NCBI RefSeq assembly: GCF_000217715.1
Contig: NC_015666.1
Span: 1,004,270 to 1,068,269, forward strand
Length of the DNA: 64,000 nt
From: Halopiger xanaduensis SH-6
GTDB lineage: Archaea > Halobacteriota > Halobacteria > Halobacteriales > Natrialbaceae
Direction of reading: 5' to 3'
Each line of letters opens with the position of its first letter. Within the stretch, counting starts at the first letter, position 1. The position numbers were made by a program, and so were the translations under genes. The notes beneath the pieces are model-generated. The model searched no databases. It was given only the letters and a program-made list of their open reading frames with translations, and was not told the DNA's origin. Below, piece after piece: positions 47,570 to 57,174 of this stretch.

Positions 47570-47759
47570 TCGATGCTCCGGGGACGACGCGTTCGGAAAC
47601 CTCCCGCCCGCCGAGGTGCGCTAACCCGCGCTCCGGCCGTAACTCGAATCGGCGAAACCCGCTCAGATTCGGCGAACGGGGTACCTCGAGCGCTCTCGAG
47701 GCGTCGCGCCGATTCGAAACGGGTCGCTTAAGTGCCTTCGTCGGATAGCGACGGGTACT

Positions 47760-48188
47760 ATGGCAAACGGCAAGTACGCCGCGCGCAAGCTCAAGAAGGA
47801 CCGCCAGGAGCAGCGGTGGTCCGACTCGGACTACGCGCGCCGCGCCCGCGGACTTCGCGAGAAGTCCGACCCCCTCGAGGGAGCGCCCCAGGGTCGAGGC
47901 ATCGTGCTGGAGAAGGTCGGCATCGAGGCGAAGCAGCCCAACTCGGCGATCCGAAAGTGCGTTCGAGTGCAGCTGATCAAGAACGGGAAGCAGGTCACCG
48001 CGTTCTGCCCCGGTGACGGCGCCATCTCGTTCATCGACGAACACGACGAAGTCACCATCGCCGGGATCGGTGGCGCAAAGGGTCGCGCGATGGGTGACCT
48101 CTCCGGCGTCAACTACAAGGTTGACAAGGTCAACGGCGTCGCGCTGAAGGAACTCGTTCGCGGAAACGCGGAGAAACCCGTTCGCTAA
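47760..48188 (+). CDS. rps12: Small-subunit ribosomal protein uS12
   Basis: The 142-residue archaeal S12 shows [13 protein letters not shown]-like [20 protein letters not shown], then [20 protein letters not shown], the loop near the decoding centre, and [14 protein letters not shown] and [28 protein letters not shown] at about 47724-47733 fits a short leader to ATG 47760. First gene of the str-type operon, with rps7 three bases on. The 190 bp before it, after the oxidase remnant, hold only this promoter. Confidence 0.97.
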   Translation: MANGKYAARKLKKDRQEQRWSDSDYARRARGLREKSDPLEGAPQGRGIVLEKVGIEAKQPNSAIRKCVRVQLIKNGKQVTAFCPGDGAISFIDEHDEVTIAGIGGAKGRAMGDLSGVNYKVDKVNGVALKELVRGNAEKPVR

Positions 48189-48190
48189 CC

Positions 48191-48799
48191 ATGGCTGTCG
48201 AAGATCAACCCGATCCGGACGCCCCCGCGGGCGGCGCAGACGTGTCGGCACAGCTGTTCGGCGAGTGGGAGCTCGGCGAGATCGAGTACGCCGATCCCTC
48301 GACCGAGCGCTACATCACGGTGACCCCGGTCGCACACACCGCGGGCCGCCACGCCAGCAAGCAGTTCAAGAAGTCCCAGATCTCCATCGTCGAGCGGTTC
48401 ATCAACCGCCTGATGCAGACCGAGGAGAACACGGGCAAGAAGCAGAAGACGCTCAACGCCGTTCGCGAGGCGTTCGAGATCGTCCACGAGCGCACCGAGG
48501 ACAATCCGATTCAGGTGCTGGTCACCGCCGTCGAGAACGCGGCCCCGCGCGAGGAGACCGTCCGCCTGAAGTACGGTGGCATCTCGGTCCCGAAGGCCGT
48601 CGACGTCGCCCCCCAGCGACGCGTCGACCAGGCCCTGAAGTTCCTCGCCGAGGGCGTCTACAACGACTCGTTCAAGACGGCGACGCCCGTCGAGGAGGCC
48701 ATCGCCAACCAGCTCATCGGCGCGGCCAACTACGACGTCCAGACCTACGCGGTCAGCCAGAAGGAAGAGAAAGAGCGCGTCGCGGCGGCTGCACGCTAA
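48191..48799 (+). CDS. rps7: Small-subunit ribosomal protein uS7
   Basis: 202-residue S7: an archaeal N-terminal extension, then LFGEWELGEIEYADPSTERY, KSQISIVERFINRLMQTEEN, and the RNA-binding core (TGKKQKTLNAVREAFEIVHE, ENAAPREETVRLKYGGISVP). It completes the usual S12-S7 pair; EF-2 follows after one minus-strand gene. Confidence 0.97.
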   Translation: MAVEDQPDPDAPAGGADVSAQLFGEWELGEIEYADPSTERYITVTPVAHTAGRHASKQFKKSQISIVERFINRLMQTEENTGKKQKTLNAVREAFEIVHERTEDNPIQVLVTAVENAAPREETVRLKYGGISVPKAVDVAPQRRVDQALKFLAEGVYNDSFKTATPVEEAIANQLIGAANYDVQTYAVSQKEEKERVAAAAR

Positions 48800-48830
48800 C
48801 CGCTGTATAGCGGTTCTCTATTCGTTTCTC
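48798..48830 (+). terminator. Hairpin at the rps7 stop codon
   Basis: AACCGCT, a GTAT loop, and AGCGGTT form a perfect 7-bp stem at 48798-48815 that starts within the TAA stop codon. It is followed by CTCTATTCGTTTCTC, moderately T-rich. A likely 3' end for the rps12-rps7 transcript. Confidence 0.65.
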
Positions 48831-49043
48831 GGTGCCGACCCACTCTCCGGTAGTGACAATGCCGGCGCTCCCGCATCCCTCTTTTCGGTCCCGTGACTCG
48901 GTTTCCCCCCTCCCGATTCGAGACGCCCCGCTAGTCGGTCGCTCGAGGCCGGTAGCTGGTGACGAGGCCGATAGCTCGACCGCAGTCGCGCTCGTCGGAA
49001 GCGATGAAAAGCAACCGCGCGCTCGCGAGCAGGCCGACGTCGC

Positions 49044-49808
49044 TCAGTCGGCAGCCATCTCGCCGCCACTGGCGCCGTCGACGTACGACCGCGTCGCGTC
49101 GACGAGCACCTGCCGGTAGGAACTCGAGTCGGGTTCGCGCGCGAGTTCCCGGAAGCGGCGCTTGAACCCCTCGAAGTCGACGTCGGGCGCATCTTGCGCG
49201 GCCGCGTGCGCGAGGTCGTACAGTCGGTGGTGGTCGTCGATGAGGTCGTGGCGCTCCCCGAGCGCGAGCGCGAAGGCCGCGTTGACCGCCGTGATCTCGG
49301 GGTCGGCGCTGGCGGACAGTCGTTGGAGTCCCGGCCGGAGCGGGGTGTCCGGTCGGTCGGCGACGGCGGCGGCGAGGCTCGACTCGAGGTACGACAGCAG
49401 CTTCTCGCCGGGGCCGACGGCGAGCGTGATGTCGTCGGCGTAGATGTCTTTCATGTGATTGGCGATCTGGTAGCAGTGCGAGAGCTTGCGCCGCTCGACG
49501 CTCTTCCCGGCCAGCGCGAGGTAGAGCACTTCCTCGGTCGACTGGGTATGGGAGGGGTGTTCCTGCTCGTGACGGGCCATGTGGGCGAACTCGTGGAGGG
49601 CGAGTTCGCGGGCCATCGCCGACGAAGCGGCCTGCCGGGAGATGTTCAGGACGTGCCGATCGTCGTAGTGGCCGGCCCAGGTCCGCTCGTCGGGATCGTC
49701 GCGGAGTCGGACGTGGACCGGGCGGGCGAGGTCGTGTTCCGTCTCGAAGAGGTCGCGGGCACTGAGAAAGGGTGCGGTCGGACCGGATCCCTGTACTCGT
49801 ATATCCAT
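49044..49808 (-). CDS. DUF5781 protein with HExxH-like motif
   Basis: 254 residues from ATG 49808. [20 protein letters not shown] contains H-E-F-A-H, a zincin metalloprotease signature, with [15 protein letters not shown] and a cysteine/His helix ([18 protein letters not shown]) after it. Known to me only as DUF5781, a haloarchaeal conserved family adjacent to EF-2. A third zinc ligand is likely in the EE pair of [14 protein letters not shown]. It could be a cytoplasmic peptidase with translation-linked job, unproven. The frame is open to 49823 but the [10 protein letters not shown] start is natural. Confidence 0.78.
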   Translation of the reverse strand: MDIRVQGSGPTAPFLSARDLFETEHDLARPVHVRLRDDPDERTWAGHYDDRHVLNISRQAASSAMARELALHEFAHMARHEQEHPSHTQSTEEVLYLALAGKSVERRKLSHCYQIANHMKDIYADDITLAVGPGEKLLSYLESSLAAAVADRPDTPLRPGLQRLSASADPEITAVNAAFALALGERHDLIDDHHRLYDLAHAAAQDAPDVDFEGFKRRFRELAREPDSSSYRQVLVDATRSYVDGASGGEMAAD

Positions 49809-50032
49809 GCGTACCGATACCAAGGGCTGTTGCTGTATGTCTCTTACGCCCGGTCTCGCTGACGGCGACCGACCGCGCCTGGAGGGCTGACGGCGCCTCG
49901 CGGCCGGGTAATCGTTGCGTGGTATTCACTCACGCAAACTGGATATTCACGCCGGCCGGCCGGGAAACGCGGCGGATTCCGGCGCCGACGAAACACTACC
50001 CTTTTGACCCCGCTGGCGGTAATGGGGGGTAT

Positions 50033-52219
50033 ATGGGCCGACGCAAGAAGATCGTCCAAGAGTGTGAACGGCTGATGGACGAACCGGAGAACATCCGGAA
50101 CATCGCCATCGCCGCTCACGTCGACCACGGGAAAACGACCCTTTCTGACAACCTCCTCGCGGGTGCGGGCATGATCTCCGACGAGACTGCCGGCGAACAG
50201 CTCGCGATGGACACGGAGGAAGACGAGCAGGAACGCGGCATCACCATCGACGCGGCGAACGTGTCGATGACCCACGAGTACGAGGGCGAGAACCACCTCA
50301 TCAACCTCATCGACACGCCGGGCCACGTCGACTTCGGCGGCGACGTGACCCGTGCGATGCGCGCCGTTGACGGTGCGCTGGTCGTCGTCGACGCCGTCGA
50401 GGGGGCCATGCCCCAGACCGAGACGGTGCTGCGACAGGCGCTGCGCGAGGGCGTCAAGCCGACCCTGTTCATCAACAAGGTCGACCGCCTGATCTCCGAG
50501 CTGCAGGAAGGACCCGAGGAGATGCAAGAGCGACTCCTGTCGGTCATCCGCGACGTCAACGAACTCATCCGCGGCATGACCGAGGAGATGGACGACATCG
50601 AGGACTGGACCGTCTCCGTCGAAGACGGGACCGTCGGCTTCGGCTCCGCGCTGTACAAGTGGGGCGTCTCGATGCCGTCGATGCAGCGCACCGGCATGGA
50701 CTTCGCCGAGATCATGGAACTCGAGCGCAACGACAAGCGCCAGGAACTCCACGAGAAGACGCCGCTGTCGGACGTCGTGCTCGACATGGTCTGTGAGCAC
50801 TTCCCGAACCCGGTCGACGCGCAGCCCCGCCGTATCCCGCGTATCTGGCGCGGTGACGACGATACCGAACTCGCCGAGGGCATGCGCCTCGTCGACGAGG
50901 ACGGCGACGTCGTCTTCATGGTCACCGACATCTCGATGGACCCCCACGCGGGCGAAATCGCGTCGGGCCGCGTCTTCTCGGGCACCCTCGAGAAGGGCCA
51001 GGAGCTGTATGTCTCCGGGACCGCGGGCAAGAACCGCGTCCAGTCCGTCGGGATCTTCATGGGCGGTGAACGCGAGGAAGTCGACGAGGTACCGGCGGGG
51101 AACATCGCCGCCCTCACCGGCCTGAAGGACGCCATCGCCGGCTCGACCGTCTCGAGCGTCGAGATGACGCCGTTCGAGTCGATCGAACACATCTCGGAGC
51201 CGGTCATTACGAAGTCCGTCGAGGCCCAGAATATGGACGACCTGCCGAAGCTGATCGAGACGCTGCGCCAGGTCTCCAAGGAGGACCCGACGATCCAGAT
51301 CAACATCAACGAGGACACCGGCGAGCACCTGATCTCCGGCCAGGGTGAGCTTCACCTCGAGGTCATCACCCAGCGTATCGAGAAGAACCAGGGCATTCCG
51401 GTCAACACCGGTGAACCGATCGTCGTCTACCGCGAGCAGCCCCAGGAGGCAAGCGCCGAGGTCGAGGGCATCTCGCCGAACCGCCACAACCGCTTCTACA
51501 TCTCCATCGAACCGATGAACGACGAACTCGTCGAGACCATCCAGCTCGGCGAGGCGTCGATGGACATGCCCGAGCAGGAACGCCGCGAGGCCCTGCAGGA
51601 CGCCGGCATGGACAAGGACACGTCCCAGAACGTCGAGACGATCCACGGGACGAACATCCTCATCGACGACACGAAGGGTATCCAGCACCTGAACGAGACG
51701 ATGGAACTGGTCGTCGAAGGGCTCGAGGAGGCCCTGGACAACGGTCCGCTCGCGAACGAGCCGGTCCAGGGGACCCTCATCCGCCTGCACGACGCCCGCC
51801 TCCACGAGGACACCATCCACCGCGGTCCGGCTCAGGTCATCCCCGCGGTCCGCGAAGCGGTTCACAACGCCTTGATCAACGGCAAGATCAAGATGCTCGA
51901 GCCGATGCAGGACGTCCGCATCGACGTGCCCAACGACCACATGGGCGCCGCCTCGGGCGAGATTCAGGGCCGCCGTGGCCGCGTCGACGACATGTACCAG
52001 GAGGGTGACCTCATGGTCGTCGAGGGTATCGCGCCCGTCGGCGAAATGATCGGCTTCGCTTCGGACATCCGCTCCGCGACCGAGGGCCGCGCCTCCTGGA
52101 ACACGGAGAACGCCGGCTTCGAGGTCATGTCCGACTCGCTCCAGCGCGAGAAGATCATGGAGATCCGCGAGCGCAAGGGCATGAAGCTCGAACTGCCCGA
52201 GCAGATCGACTACATCTAA
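50033..52219 (+). CDS. fusA: Translation elongation factor EF-2
   Basis: The 728-residue GTPase drives ribosome translocation. G1 is AHVDHGKTT (residues 28-36), G3 [11 protein letters not shown], and G4 NKVDR. Domain IV carries [20 protein letters not shown] with H596 the expected diphthamide histidine, and the archaeal C-terminal EF-G-like domain V reads [20 protein letters not shown] 50033 ([20 protein letters not shown]) is standard; the CCCTTTTGA TATA near 50000-50008 suits a leaderless transcript. A T-rich stretch follows the gene. Confidence 0.97.
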   Translation: MGRRKKIVQECERLMDEPENIRNIAIAAHVDHGKTTLSDNLLAGAGMISDETAGEQLAMDTEEDEQERGITIDAANVSMTHEYEGENHLINLIDTPGHVDFGGDVTRAMRAVDGALVVVDAVEGAMPQTETVLRQALREGVKPTLFINKVDRLISELQEGPEEMQERLLSVIRDVNELIRGMTEEMDDIEDWTVSVEDGTVGFGSALYKWGVSMPSMQRTGMDFAEIMELERNDKRQELHEKTPLSDVVLDMVCEHFPNPVDAQPRRIPRIWRGDDDTELAEGMRLVDEDGDVVFMVTDISMDPHAGEIASGRVFSGTLEKGQELYVSGTAGKNRVQSVGIFMGGEREEVDEVPAGNIAALTGLKDAIAGSTVSSVEMTPFESIEHISEPVITKSVEAQNMDDLPKLIETLRQVSKEDPTIQININEDTGEHLISGQGELHLEVITQRIEKNQGIPVNTGEPIVVYREQPQEASAEVEGISPNRHNRFYISIEPMNDELVETIQLGEASMDMPEQERREALQDAGMDKDTSQNVETIHGTNILIDDTKGIQHLNETMELVVEGLEEALDNGPLANEPVQGTLIRLHDARLHEDTIHRGPAQVIPAVREAVHNALINGKIKMLEPMQDVRIDVPNDHMGAASGEIQGRRGRVDDMYQEGDLMVVEGIAPVGEMIGFASDIRSATEGRASWNTENAGFEVMSDSLQREKIMEIRERKGMKLELPEQIDYI

Positions 52220-52245
52220 GCGGCGTCGCGACTCGCCGTTCGCGG

Positions 52246-52266
52246 TTTCGGTTTTTGATTTTTGTC
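52246..52266 (+). terminator. T-rich terminator after EF-2
   Basis: TTTCGGTTTTTGATTTTTG, 27-46 bases after the EF-2 stop, contains two T5 runs, the usual archaeal oligo-T termination signal. Confidence 0.65.
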
Positions 52267-52353
52267 CCGCCGAGGTTGCCGCTGCGTAGCCGGCGGTCTA
52301 CGCATCGACATGTTCGGCCGTCGAAGTCCGTACTGCCTCCTCGAGAACGAGTT

Positions 52354-52459
52354 TACGCGCGTATCACTCGTCGGTTTGTTCGGCGAAAATGGCTGGTGAA
52401 TCAGGCCAGCCATCGACGATACGTTCACGCGTACGGCAAGCCCCTGGCGACTGGCTTGC
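52354..52459 (-). ncRNA. Candidate structured RNA between EF-2 and serS
   Basis: No ORF of halophilic composition crosses this stretch. Read on the minus strand, GCAAGCC-(10 nt)-GGCTTGC forms a 7-bp hairpin at 52436-52459. It is followed by a long arm with four perfect stacked stems: 52355-52359 with 52428-52432, 52360-52364 with 52419-52423, 52369-52373 with 52414-52418, and 52389-52396 with 52406-52413 (23 bp in all). TTATTAAT (minus strand, 52481-52488) is a strong TATA whose predicted start, about 52458, coincides with the 5' end of the hairpin. The remaining gap (52220-52686) holds the EF-2 terminator, an imperfect repeat at 52521-52541 and nothing else I can support. The plus strand could fold too, so orientation rests on the TATA position. 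Confidence 0.5.
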
Positions 52460-52686
52460 AAGCGAACCAATTACGGGGCGATTAATAAGTCCATTCTACA
52501 GGTGAAAGAAAATTCGCACAGCATGTATTTCATACTGTAGCGACGGTCGGTTTCCGAATACGGTAACGAATTTCAAACCGTAGTCTCGAACTGAATTTCA
52601 ACGAGACGGGAAACAGATCGGTTCAACCGAGTCGGGACGAACGAACCGCGCGTCGAGCGACCGGGTCGCGGCGGTACTCGTTATCG

Positions 52687-54066
52687 CTACTCGCGCTCGC
52701 CGGCGCCGAGCGCGGCCTCGCCGATCTTCTCGTGGCCCTCGATGACCTCCTGCCCGCCCATGTACGGCCGGAGCGGTTCGGGGACCGTGACGGTGCCGTC
52801 CTCGTTCTGGTAGTACTCGAGGATGGCGACCATCACGCGCGGAATGGCGAGTCCCGACGCGTTCAGGGTGTGGAGGTACTCGGCCGACTCGTGGCGCTCG
52901 GGCCGGTAGCGCAGGCCCGAGCGGCGCGCCTGGAAGTCCTCGAAGTTCGAAGCGGTCGAGACCTCGAGCCAGCGGCCACCTTCCTCGGGCCCGTCTTCCA
53001 TGTCGTCGGCGGGCGCCCACACTTCGAGGTCGATCTGTTTGGTGGCCTTGAATCCGAGGTCGCCGGTACAGAGTTCCAGCACGCGATAGGGGAGGTCCAG
53101 TCGCCGGAGCACTTCTTCGGCTTCCTCGAGCAGTTCCTCGAGGCGGTCGTAGCTGTTCTCGGGTTCGACGAAGTTGACCAGTTCGACCTTGTTGAACTGG
53201 TGGACGCGGACGATACCCCGAGTTTCGGTGCCGTGTTCGCCGGCTTCGCGGCGGAAGTTGGGGGTGTACGCCTGGTGTTTCAGCGGGAGGTCGTCCTGCA
53301 GGAGGATGTCGTTGGCGTACATGTTGGTGACCGGCACTTCTGCGGTCGGACAGAGCCAGAGGTCCTCCTCGTCGTACTCCTCCTCGTTGCTGCCGCCGAG
53401 GCGGTAGGCGTCGTCGGCGAACTTCGGGAGTTGTCCGGTGCCACGCATCGACGCGCTTTTGATCGGGATCGGCGGGAAGACGTCGACGTAGCCCTGTTCG
53501 CGGTGGACGTCCAGCATGAACTGGATCAGCGCGTGCTCTAAGCGCGCGCCGTCGCCCTTGAGGAAGTAGAAGCCAGATCCCGTGACTTTGGCGGCGCGTT
53601 CCTCGTCGATGATGTCCATCTCCTCGCCGAGTTCGTAGTGGGGCGTGACGTCTTCGGGGACGTCTCGCAGGTCGTCGAAGCCCCAGCGCCGATCCTCGAC
53701 GTTGTGGCGCTCGTCGACCCCCAGCGGCACGCTCTCGTGGGGGACGTTGGGGATCTCGAGCATGCGCTGGTTGAGGTCCTCCCGGATCTCGTCGGCCTCG
53801 CTTTCGACGTCCTCGATCTCGGCTTTGAGTTCTCGCGACTCCTGGATGGCCTCCTCGCGTTCTTCCTCCTTGTTCTCGGCGACCAACTTGCCGATCTTCG
53901 AGGTGATCTCGTTGCGCTCGTGGCGCAGCTCGTCGCCGCGGGCTTTGAGTTCTCGCCACCGTTCGTCGAGCTCGAGGATCTCGTCGAGGTCGACGTCGGC
54001 GTCCCGGTTGTCGAGGGCCTCGCGCACCTCGTCGGGATTCTCGCGCAGGTAGGTCCGGTCGAGCAT
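52687..54066 (-). CDS. serS: Seryl-tRNA synthetase
   Basis: 459-residue class II enzyme of the common bacterial-like type. The N-terminal coiled-coil arm (about 28-100; LDERWRELKARGDELRHERN) reaches the tRNA variable arm. GSGFYFLKGDGARLEHALIQ, PTAEVPVTNMYAND, motif 2 FRREAGEHG, and motif 3 GLAIPRVMVAILEYYQ form the catalytic domain. ATG 54066 begins MLDRTYLRENPDEVREALDN; a CCAAAACC box (plus strand 54098-54104; minus GGTTTTGG) is at TATA distance. Codons further upstream lack halophilic composition. Confidence 0.96.
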   Translation of the reverse strand: MLDRTYLRENPDEVREALDNRDADVDLDEILELDERWRELKARGDELRHERNEITSKIGKLVAENKEEEREEAIQESRELKAEIEDVESEADEIREDLNQRMLEIPNVPHESVPLGVDERHNVEDRRWGFDDLRDVPEDVTPHYELGEEMDIIDEERAAKVTGSGFYFLKGDGARLEHALIQFMLDVHREQGYVDVFPPIPIKSASMRGTGQLPKFADDAYRLGGSNEEEYDEEDLWLCPTAEVPVTNMYANDILLQDDLPLKHQAYTPNFRREAGEHGTETRGIVRVHQFNKVELVNFVEPENSYDRLEELLEEAEEVLRRLDLPYRVLELCTGDLGFKATKQIDLEVWAPADDMEDGPEEGGRWLEVSTASNFEDFQARRSGLRYRPERHESAEYLHTLNASGLAIPRVMVAILEYYQNEDGTVTVPEPLRPYMGGQEVIEGHEKIGEAALGAGERE

Positions 54067-54431
54067 TGGTATTGCTCGTGGATTCAGTGCGGCCGTCCAA
54101 AACCGTGTCGGAAGGTTTCGATCCGAGAGTCGCGCGCCACAGCGGCCGATTGCGAACTCTCCTTCGGTGTGACCGCTGTCCTCGATCGGAGTACGCCAGG
54201 CAGGCACGACCACTGTCGTCGCTCCAAACCCGCAGTTTCGTACTGCGTGTGGTTGACACAACAGCTTCGAGCCGCTCTCTTTATGTCATACGTATTTGTA
54301 TTTAAAAAGTATATTTATATCCTATTTGTGATAATACACGGGCATGAGACGACGCCGCTCGAGGACGCGTCCCGTCTCGATCTCGAGTGGGCGTAGCGGC
54401 CGCGAGTCGCGCCGAATCGAGGTGAGACGGC
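54067..54431. promoter_or_regulatory. Intergenic region with divergent promoters
   Basis: Contains the serS promoter at its left end. At 54290-54325 an AT-rich block (TTTAAAAAGTATATTTATAT in part) provides a strong plus-strand TATA near 54311-54318, which predicts transcription start near 54342. ATG 54344 would then open a 31-codon Arg-rich frame ending inside the next gene's start; see findings. The 54110-54290 interval shows no gene or motif I can name. Confidence 0.5.
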
Positions 54432-54881
54432 GTGCGTAACGACGAGGAGGTGTGGCTCCGGTACGGGACGACGGCGGCGCCGATCGACGAACCGGACCGA
54501 ACGTTCGGGCACGTCAACTCGTCGGAGCGTCGGTTCGGCACGTTTCCCACCGAGTTCATCTCGGTCGTCGACGTCGGACTCTACGAGGAGGAAGGGAAAA
54601 TCCTCCTGTCGGCGGTCGAGGATCGGCTGTACCGACGGTTCGCAAACGGATTCGAGGAGACCGAGTTCGCCGACCTTCTCGACGTCCTCCGCGAACGAAC
54701 GCTGCTGACCGAACCGGAGATGCGCGTCTTCGTGTTGTACGGCTGGTTCGACATGGACGCCGAGCGGGCCGCGGAACCGCTTGACTGTTCGGCGGCCGAC
54801 GTCGAGGCGTACGTCGAGGCGATTCGCGACAAGCGCGACCGGGCCGAGGCAACCGCGGCGATTCCGTTCGTTCGGGAATAG
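54432..54881 (+). CDS. Hypothetical haloarchaeal protein, 149 residues
   Basis: From GTG 54432 the acidic protein reads MRNDEEVWLRYGTTAAPIDE, and includes FPTEFISVVDVGLYEEEGKI. The C-terminal half (ADLLDVLRERTLLTEPEMRV, then YGWFDMDAERAAEPLDCSAA) resembles a helix-turn-helix of sigma-like or HTH type, because PLDCSAADVEAYVEAIRDK fits a recognition-helix layout. No family recognised. The start is uncertain as the transcription start lies about 90 nt upstream. Confidence 0.65.
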   Translation: MRNDEEVWLRYGTTAAPIDEPDRTFGHVNSSERRFGTFPTEFISVVDVGLYEEEGKILLSAVEDRLYRRFANGFEETEFADLLDVLRERTLLTEPEMRVFVLYGWFDMDAERAAEPLDCSAADVEAYVEAIRDKRDRAEATAAIPFVRE

Positions 54882-55043
54882 GGAGTTATCGAATCTCGCC
54901 GCGCTGATACGAACGGGTTCCGATCCTCGCTGGGACAGTCGATCCACACGGTTCGTCTCGGATCTGAGAACGTCGCCACACGGGCCGTCGGGTGGATTCC
55001 CCGGCGGGAAACGCTTTTTTCGGTTGGGAGGCTGGTTCGACGT

Positions 55044-56252
55044 ATGGACCCGCTCGAGGGCGAGACGTCGTCGGCACCGATCGAGTACGAGCCGGTCAAC
55101 GTCAAGGACGTGCTCGTCGAGATGAAGGACACGGCGGAGCTGCTGATCGACCTGTCCTACTCCGCGGTGTTGCACTCGAGCGAGGACATCGCGACGGAGG
55201 TGCTCCGGCTGGAGGAGCGGATGGACGTCCTCGAGATGCGCGCGCGGATGGGGTTGATGATGGCGACGCGGAGCCCGGACGACGCCGAGCAGCTCGCGCC
55301 CGTGCTCGGCATCGTCGGCGCGGCCGACGACATCAGCGACGCGGCCGGCGACATCGCCAAGGTCGTCCTCGAGGACATCGGGCTGCCCGAGGCGATGCGG
55401 GCGGCCCTGCCCGAGGCCGTCGAGACGCTCGTCCGCGGCGTCGTCGACCCCGATTCGGTCTACGTCGACCGGACGCTCGCGGACATCGACCTCGAGTCCG
55501 AAACCGGCGTGCGCGTGATCGCCCTGCGGCGGGGTGACGACTGGCTCCTGAACCCCGGGCCGGAGACGGCGGTTCGAGCGAACGACGTCGCGCTCCTGCG
55601 AGGTCCCGAACTCGCGATCGGCGACGTCTGTGAGACGATGACCGGCACCGAGTACGAACGGCCCTCGGCGGACGTGCCCGACATCCCGGACTTAGAGCGG
55701 GCCGTCGACACGATCGTCCACATGAAGAACCTCTCGGAGCTGGCGGTCGATCTGGCCTACAGCGCCGTCCTCTTCGACAGCGAGGCGCTGGCCGAAGAGG
55801 TTCGCAACCTCGAGGTCGAGGTCGACGCCTTAGAGTCGCGCTTCGAGGCGTGGACGCTGCGGGCGGCCGCGGACGCGTCGGATCCGGTCGCGCTCCGGGG
55901 ACTGATCCACCTCGGGAGCGCGACGGAGGTGATCAGCGACGCGGCGATCGACATCAGCGAGGGCGTATTGCGCGATATCGACGTTCACCCGGTCGTCCAG
56001 ATGGCCGTCGAGGAGAGCGACGAGATCATCGTGCGCGTCGCGGTCGACGAGGGGAGCGACCTCGACGGGACCGACATCGTCGCCGGGGTTCCGGACACCG
56101 AGTCGACGATGTCGATCATCGCGATCCGCCGCCCCGAGGACGGTTGGCTGCTGGTTGGCGACGCCGACGTCGAGATTCAGGGCGGCGACGTACTCATTTC
56201 GAAGGGGACCCGGACGGCGGCGGCTGCCTTCGAGGAGTTGGCGACGGCGTAG
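55044..56252 (+). CDS. PhoU-TrkA_C duplicated regulatory protein
   Basis: 402 residues made of two similar halves. Each has a PhoU-like helical bundle (VKDVLVEMKDTAELLIDLSY and DTIVHMKNLSELAVDLAYSA, with shared SAVL-x-S-E motifs) followed by a TrkA_C-like beta domain (VYVDRTLADIDLESETGVRV; DLDGTDIVAGVPDTESTMSI; each then AIRRGDDWLLNP or AIRRPEDGWLLV). TrkA_C (RCK_C) domains bind small ligands and gate K+ or other channels, and such haloarchaeal proteins are often beside MgtE-type genes; here half-size MgtE genes lie 6 kb away. No channel is adjacent. CGCTTTTTTCGG near 55010-55021 is the TATA. Confidence 0.82.
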   Translation: MDPLEGETSSAPIEYEPVNVKDVLVEMKDTAELLIDLSYSAVLHSSEDIATEVLRLEERMDVLEMRARMGLMMATRSPDDAEQLAPVLGIVGAADDISDAAGDIAKVVLEDIGLPEAMRAALPEAVETLVRGVVDPDSVYVDRTLADIDLESETGVRVIALRRGDDWLLNPGPETAVRANDVALLRGPELAIGDVCETMTGTEYERPSADVPDIPDLERAVDTIVHMKNLSELAVDLAYSAVLFDSEALAEEVRNLEVEVDALESRFEAWTLRAAADASDPVALRGLIHLGSATEVISDAAIDISEGVLRDIDVHPVVQMAVEESDEIIVRVAVDEGSDLDGTDIVAGVPDTESTMSIIAIRRPEDGWLLVGDADVEIQGGDVLISKGTRTAAAAFEELATA

Positions 56253-56293
56253 CCCGGCCGTTTCGGCGCGTAGACGAGCGGAGCAGCGACGCG

Positions 56294-56551
56294 TTATTCG
56301 GCGTACTCGAGCAGCACGAACACGAGTTCCGCGTAGACGATCGTCCCGATGCCGATCACGGCGAGCGCGAGGACGATCGGCACGAGCGTGCGGAGGCGCT
56401 CGCGAAGCCCGCCGCGTAGCGTCCGCGCCAGTTTCCGTCGGCCGCGAGCGTCCGCGCCCGCACTCGTGCTCGTGCTCGCGCCGACCCGGAGCGTCCGGAG
56501 GACTTTGAGCAGCGTTATCGCCGTCGTCATCGCGATCGTCAGCGTCGTCAT
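56294..56551 (-). CDS. Small membrane protein, 85 residues
   Basis: ATG 56551 opens MTTLTIAMTTAITLLKVLRT, a first hydrophobic helix, then an Arg-rich middle (RRKLARTLRGGLRERLRTLV) and a second helix IVLALAVIGIGTIVYAELVF. The positive middle suggests two N-in/C-out helices around a cytoplasmic loop. No family recognised; the frame upstream of 56551 (Pro/Arg-rich) does not look coding. The 224 bp between it and the crcB genes show no feature. Confidence 0.55.
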   Translation of the reverse strand: MTTLTIAMTTAITLLKVLRTLRVGASTSTSAGADARGRRKLARTLRGGLRERLRTLVPIVLALAVIGIGTIVYAELVFVLLEYAE

Positions 56552-56775
56552 CGGTCCGCCCTCCGTTCGCGCGCTGCGGTCGCAGTAGCGGGCGCTCGAG
56601 TTCGCTGGGAGCGGGGGGTCTCCGCGAGGGTCGGGATGGGGGCGTCGAGTGCCATACCGACGAGGGCCACATCCCGACACTTGAATTTCAGTCAGACGTC
56701 CGACCGACACGTTTCGGGATTCTCCACAATCTCGAGGGGAGAGCAGCGTTTCGGCGGCTATTCGTCAGCCGCCCC

Positions 56776-57174
56776 TCACAGCGGCCAGGCGGCGACGACC
56801 GCCCGCGCGAGTCCGATCCCCGCCAGCGAGAGGACGAGGTTCCCGGCCGCGTTGGCGACCGCGAGCCGCCGGTCGCCGCGCTCGTAGAGCCGGACCGTCT
56901 CGACGGAGAACGAGGAGAAGGTCGTGAACGAGCCGCAGATGCCGGTCCCGAGCAACCGGAGCGCAGCGTCACCGGCGCCGGCGAAGATCGAGAGCGCGAA
57001 GACGAAGCTTCCGAGGACGTTCACCGCGAGCGTCGGCCACGGGAACCGCTCGCTCGAGCAGCGCAGCGACACCTGATGCCGTAATATGGCGCCGATCGCG
57101 CCGCCGGTGCCGACGACGTGTGCCGGCTCGGGATCGAACGCGAACGGAACGGCCGAGACGAGCGCGTCGATCAC
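56776..57174 (-). CDS. crcB: Fluoride channel CrcB/FluC, second copy
   Basis: 132-residue four-helix Fluc channel subunit. GGAIGAILRHQVSLR at TM1 and LAVNVLGSFVFALSIFAGA at TM2 are typical. GTGICGSFTTFSSFSVETVR carries the conserved T-T-F-S-x-F-S break with pore phenylalanines; a fourth helix closes it. FluC dimerises in antiparallel topology. With the adjacent copy this forms an obligatory heterodimer, as in many organisms with tandem pairs. ATG 57174 overlaps the stop of the upstream copy by four bases (ATGA). Confidence 0.93.
   Translation of the reverse strand: MIDALVSAVPFAFDPEPAHVVGTGGAIGAILRHQVSLRCSSERFPWPTLAVNVLGSFVFALSIFAGAGDAALRLLGTGICGSFTTFSSFSVETVRLYERGDRRLAVANAAGNLVLSLAGIGLARAVVAAWPL

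Noticed and set aside
52216-52485. Two basic ORFs (76 and 84 codons) after EF-2
   Set aside because: Composition is unlike halophilic proteins and both cross the candidate RNA structure and terminator.
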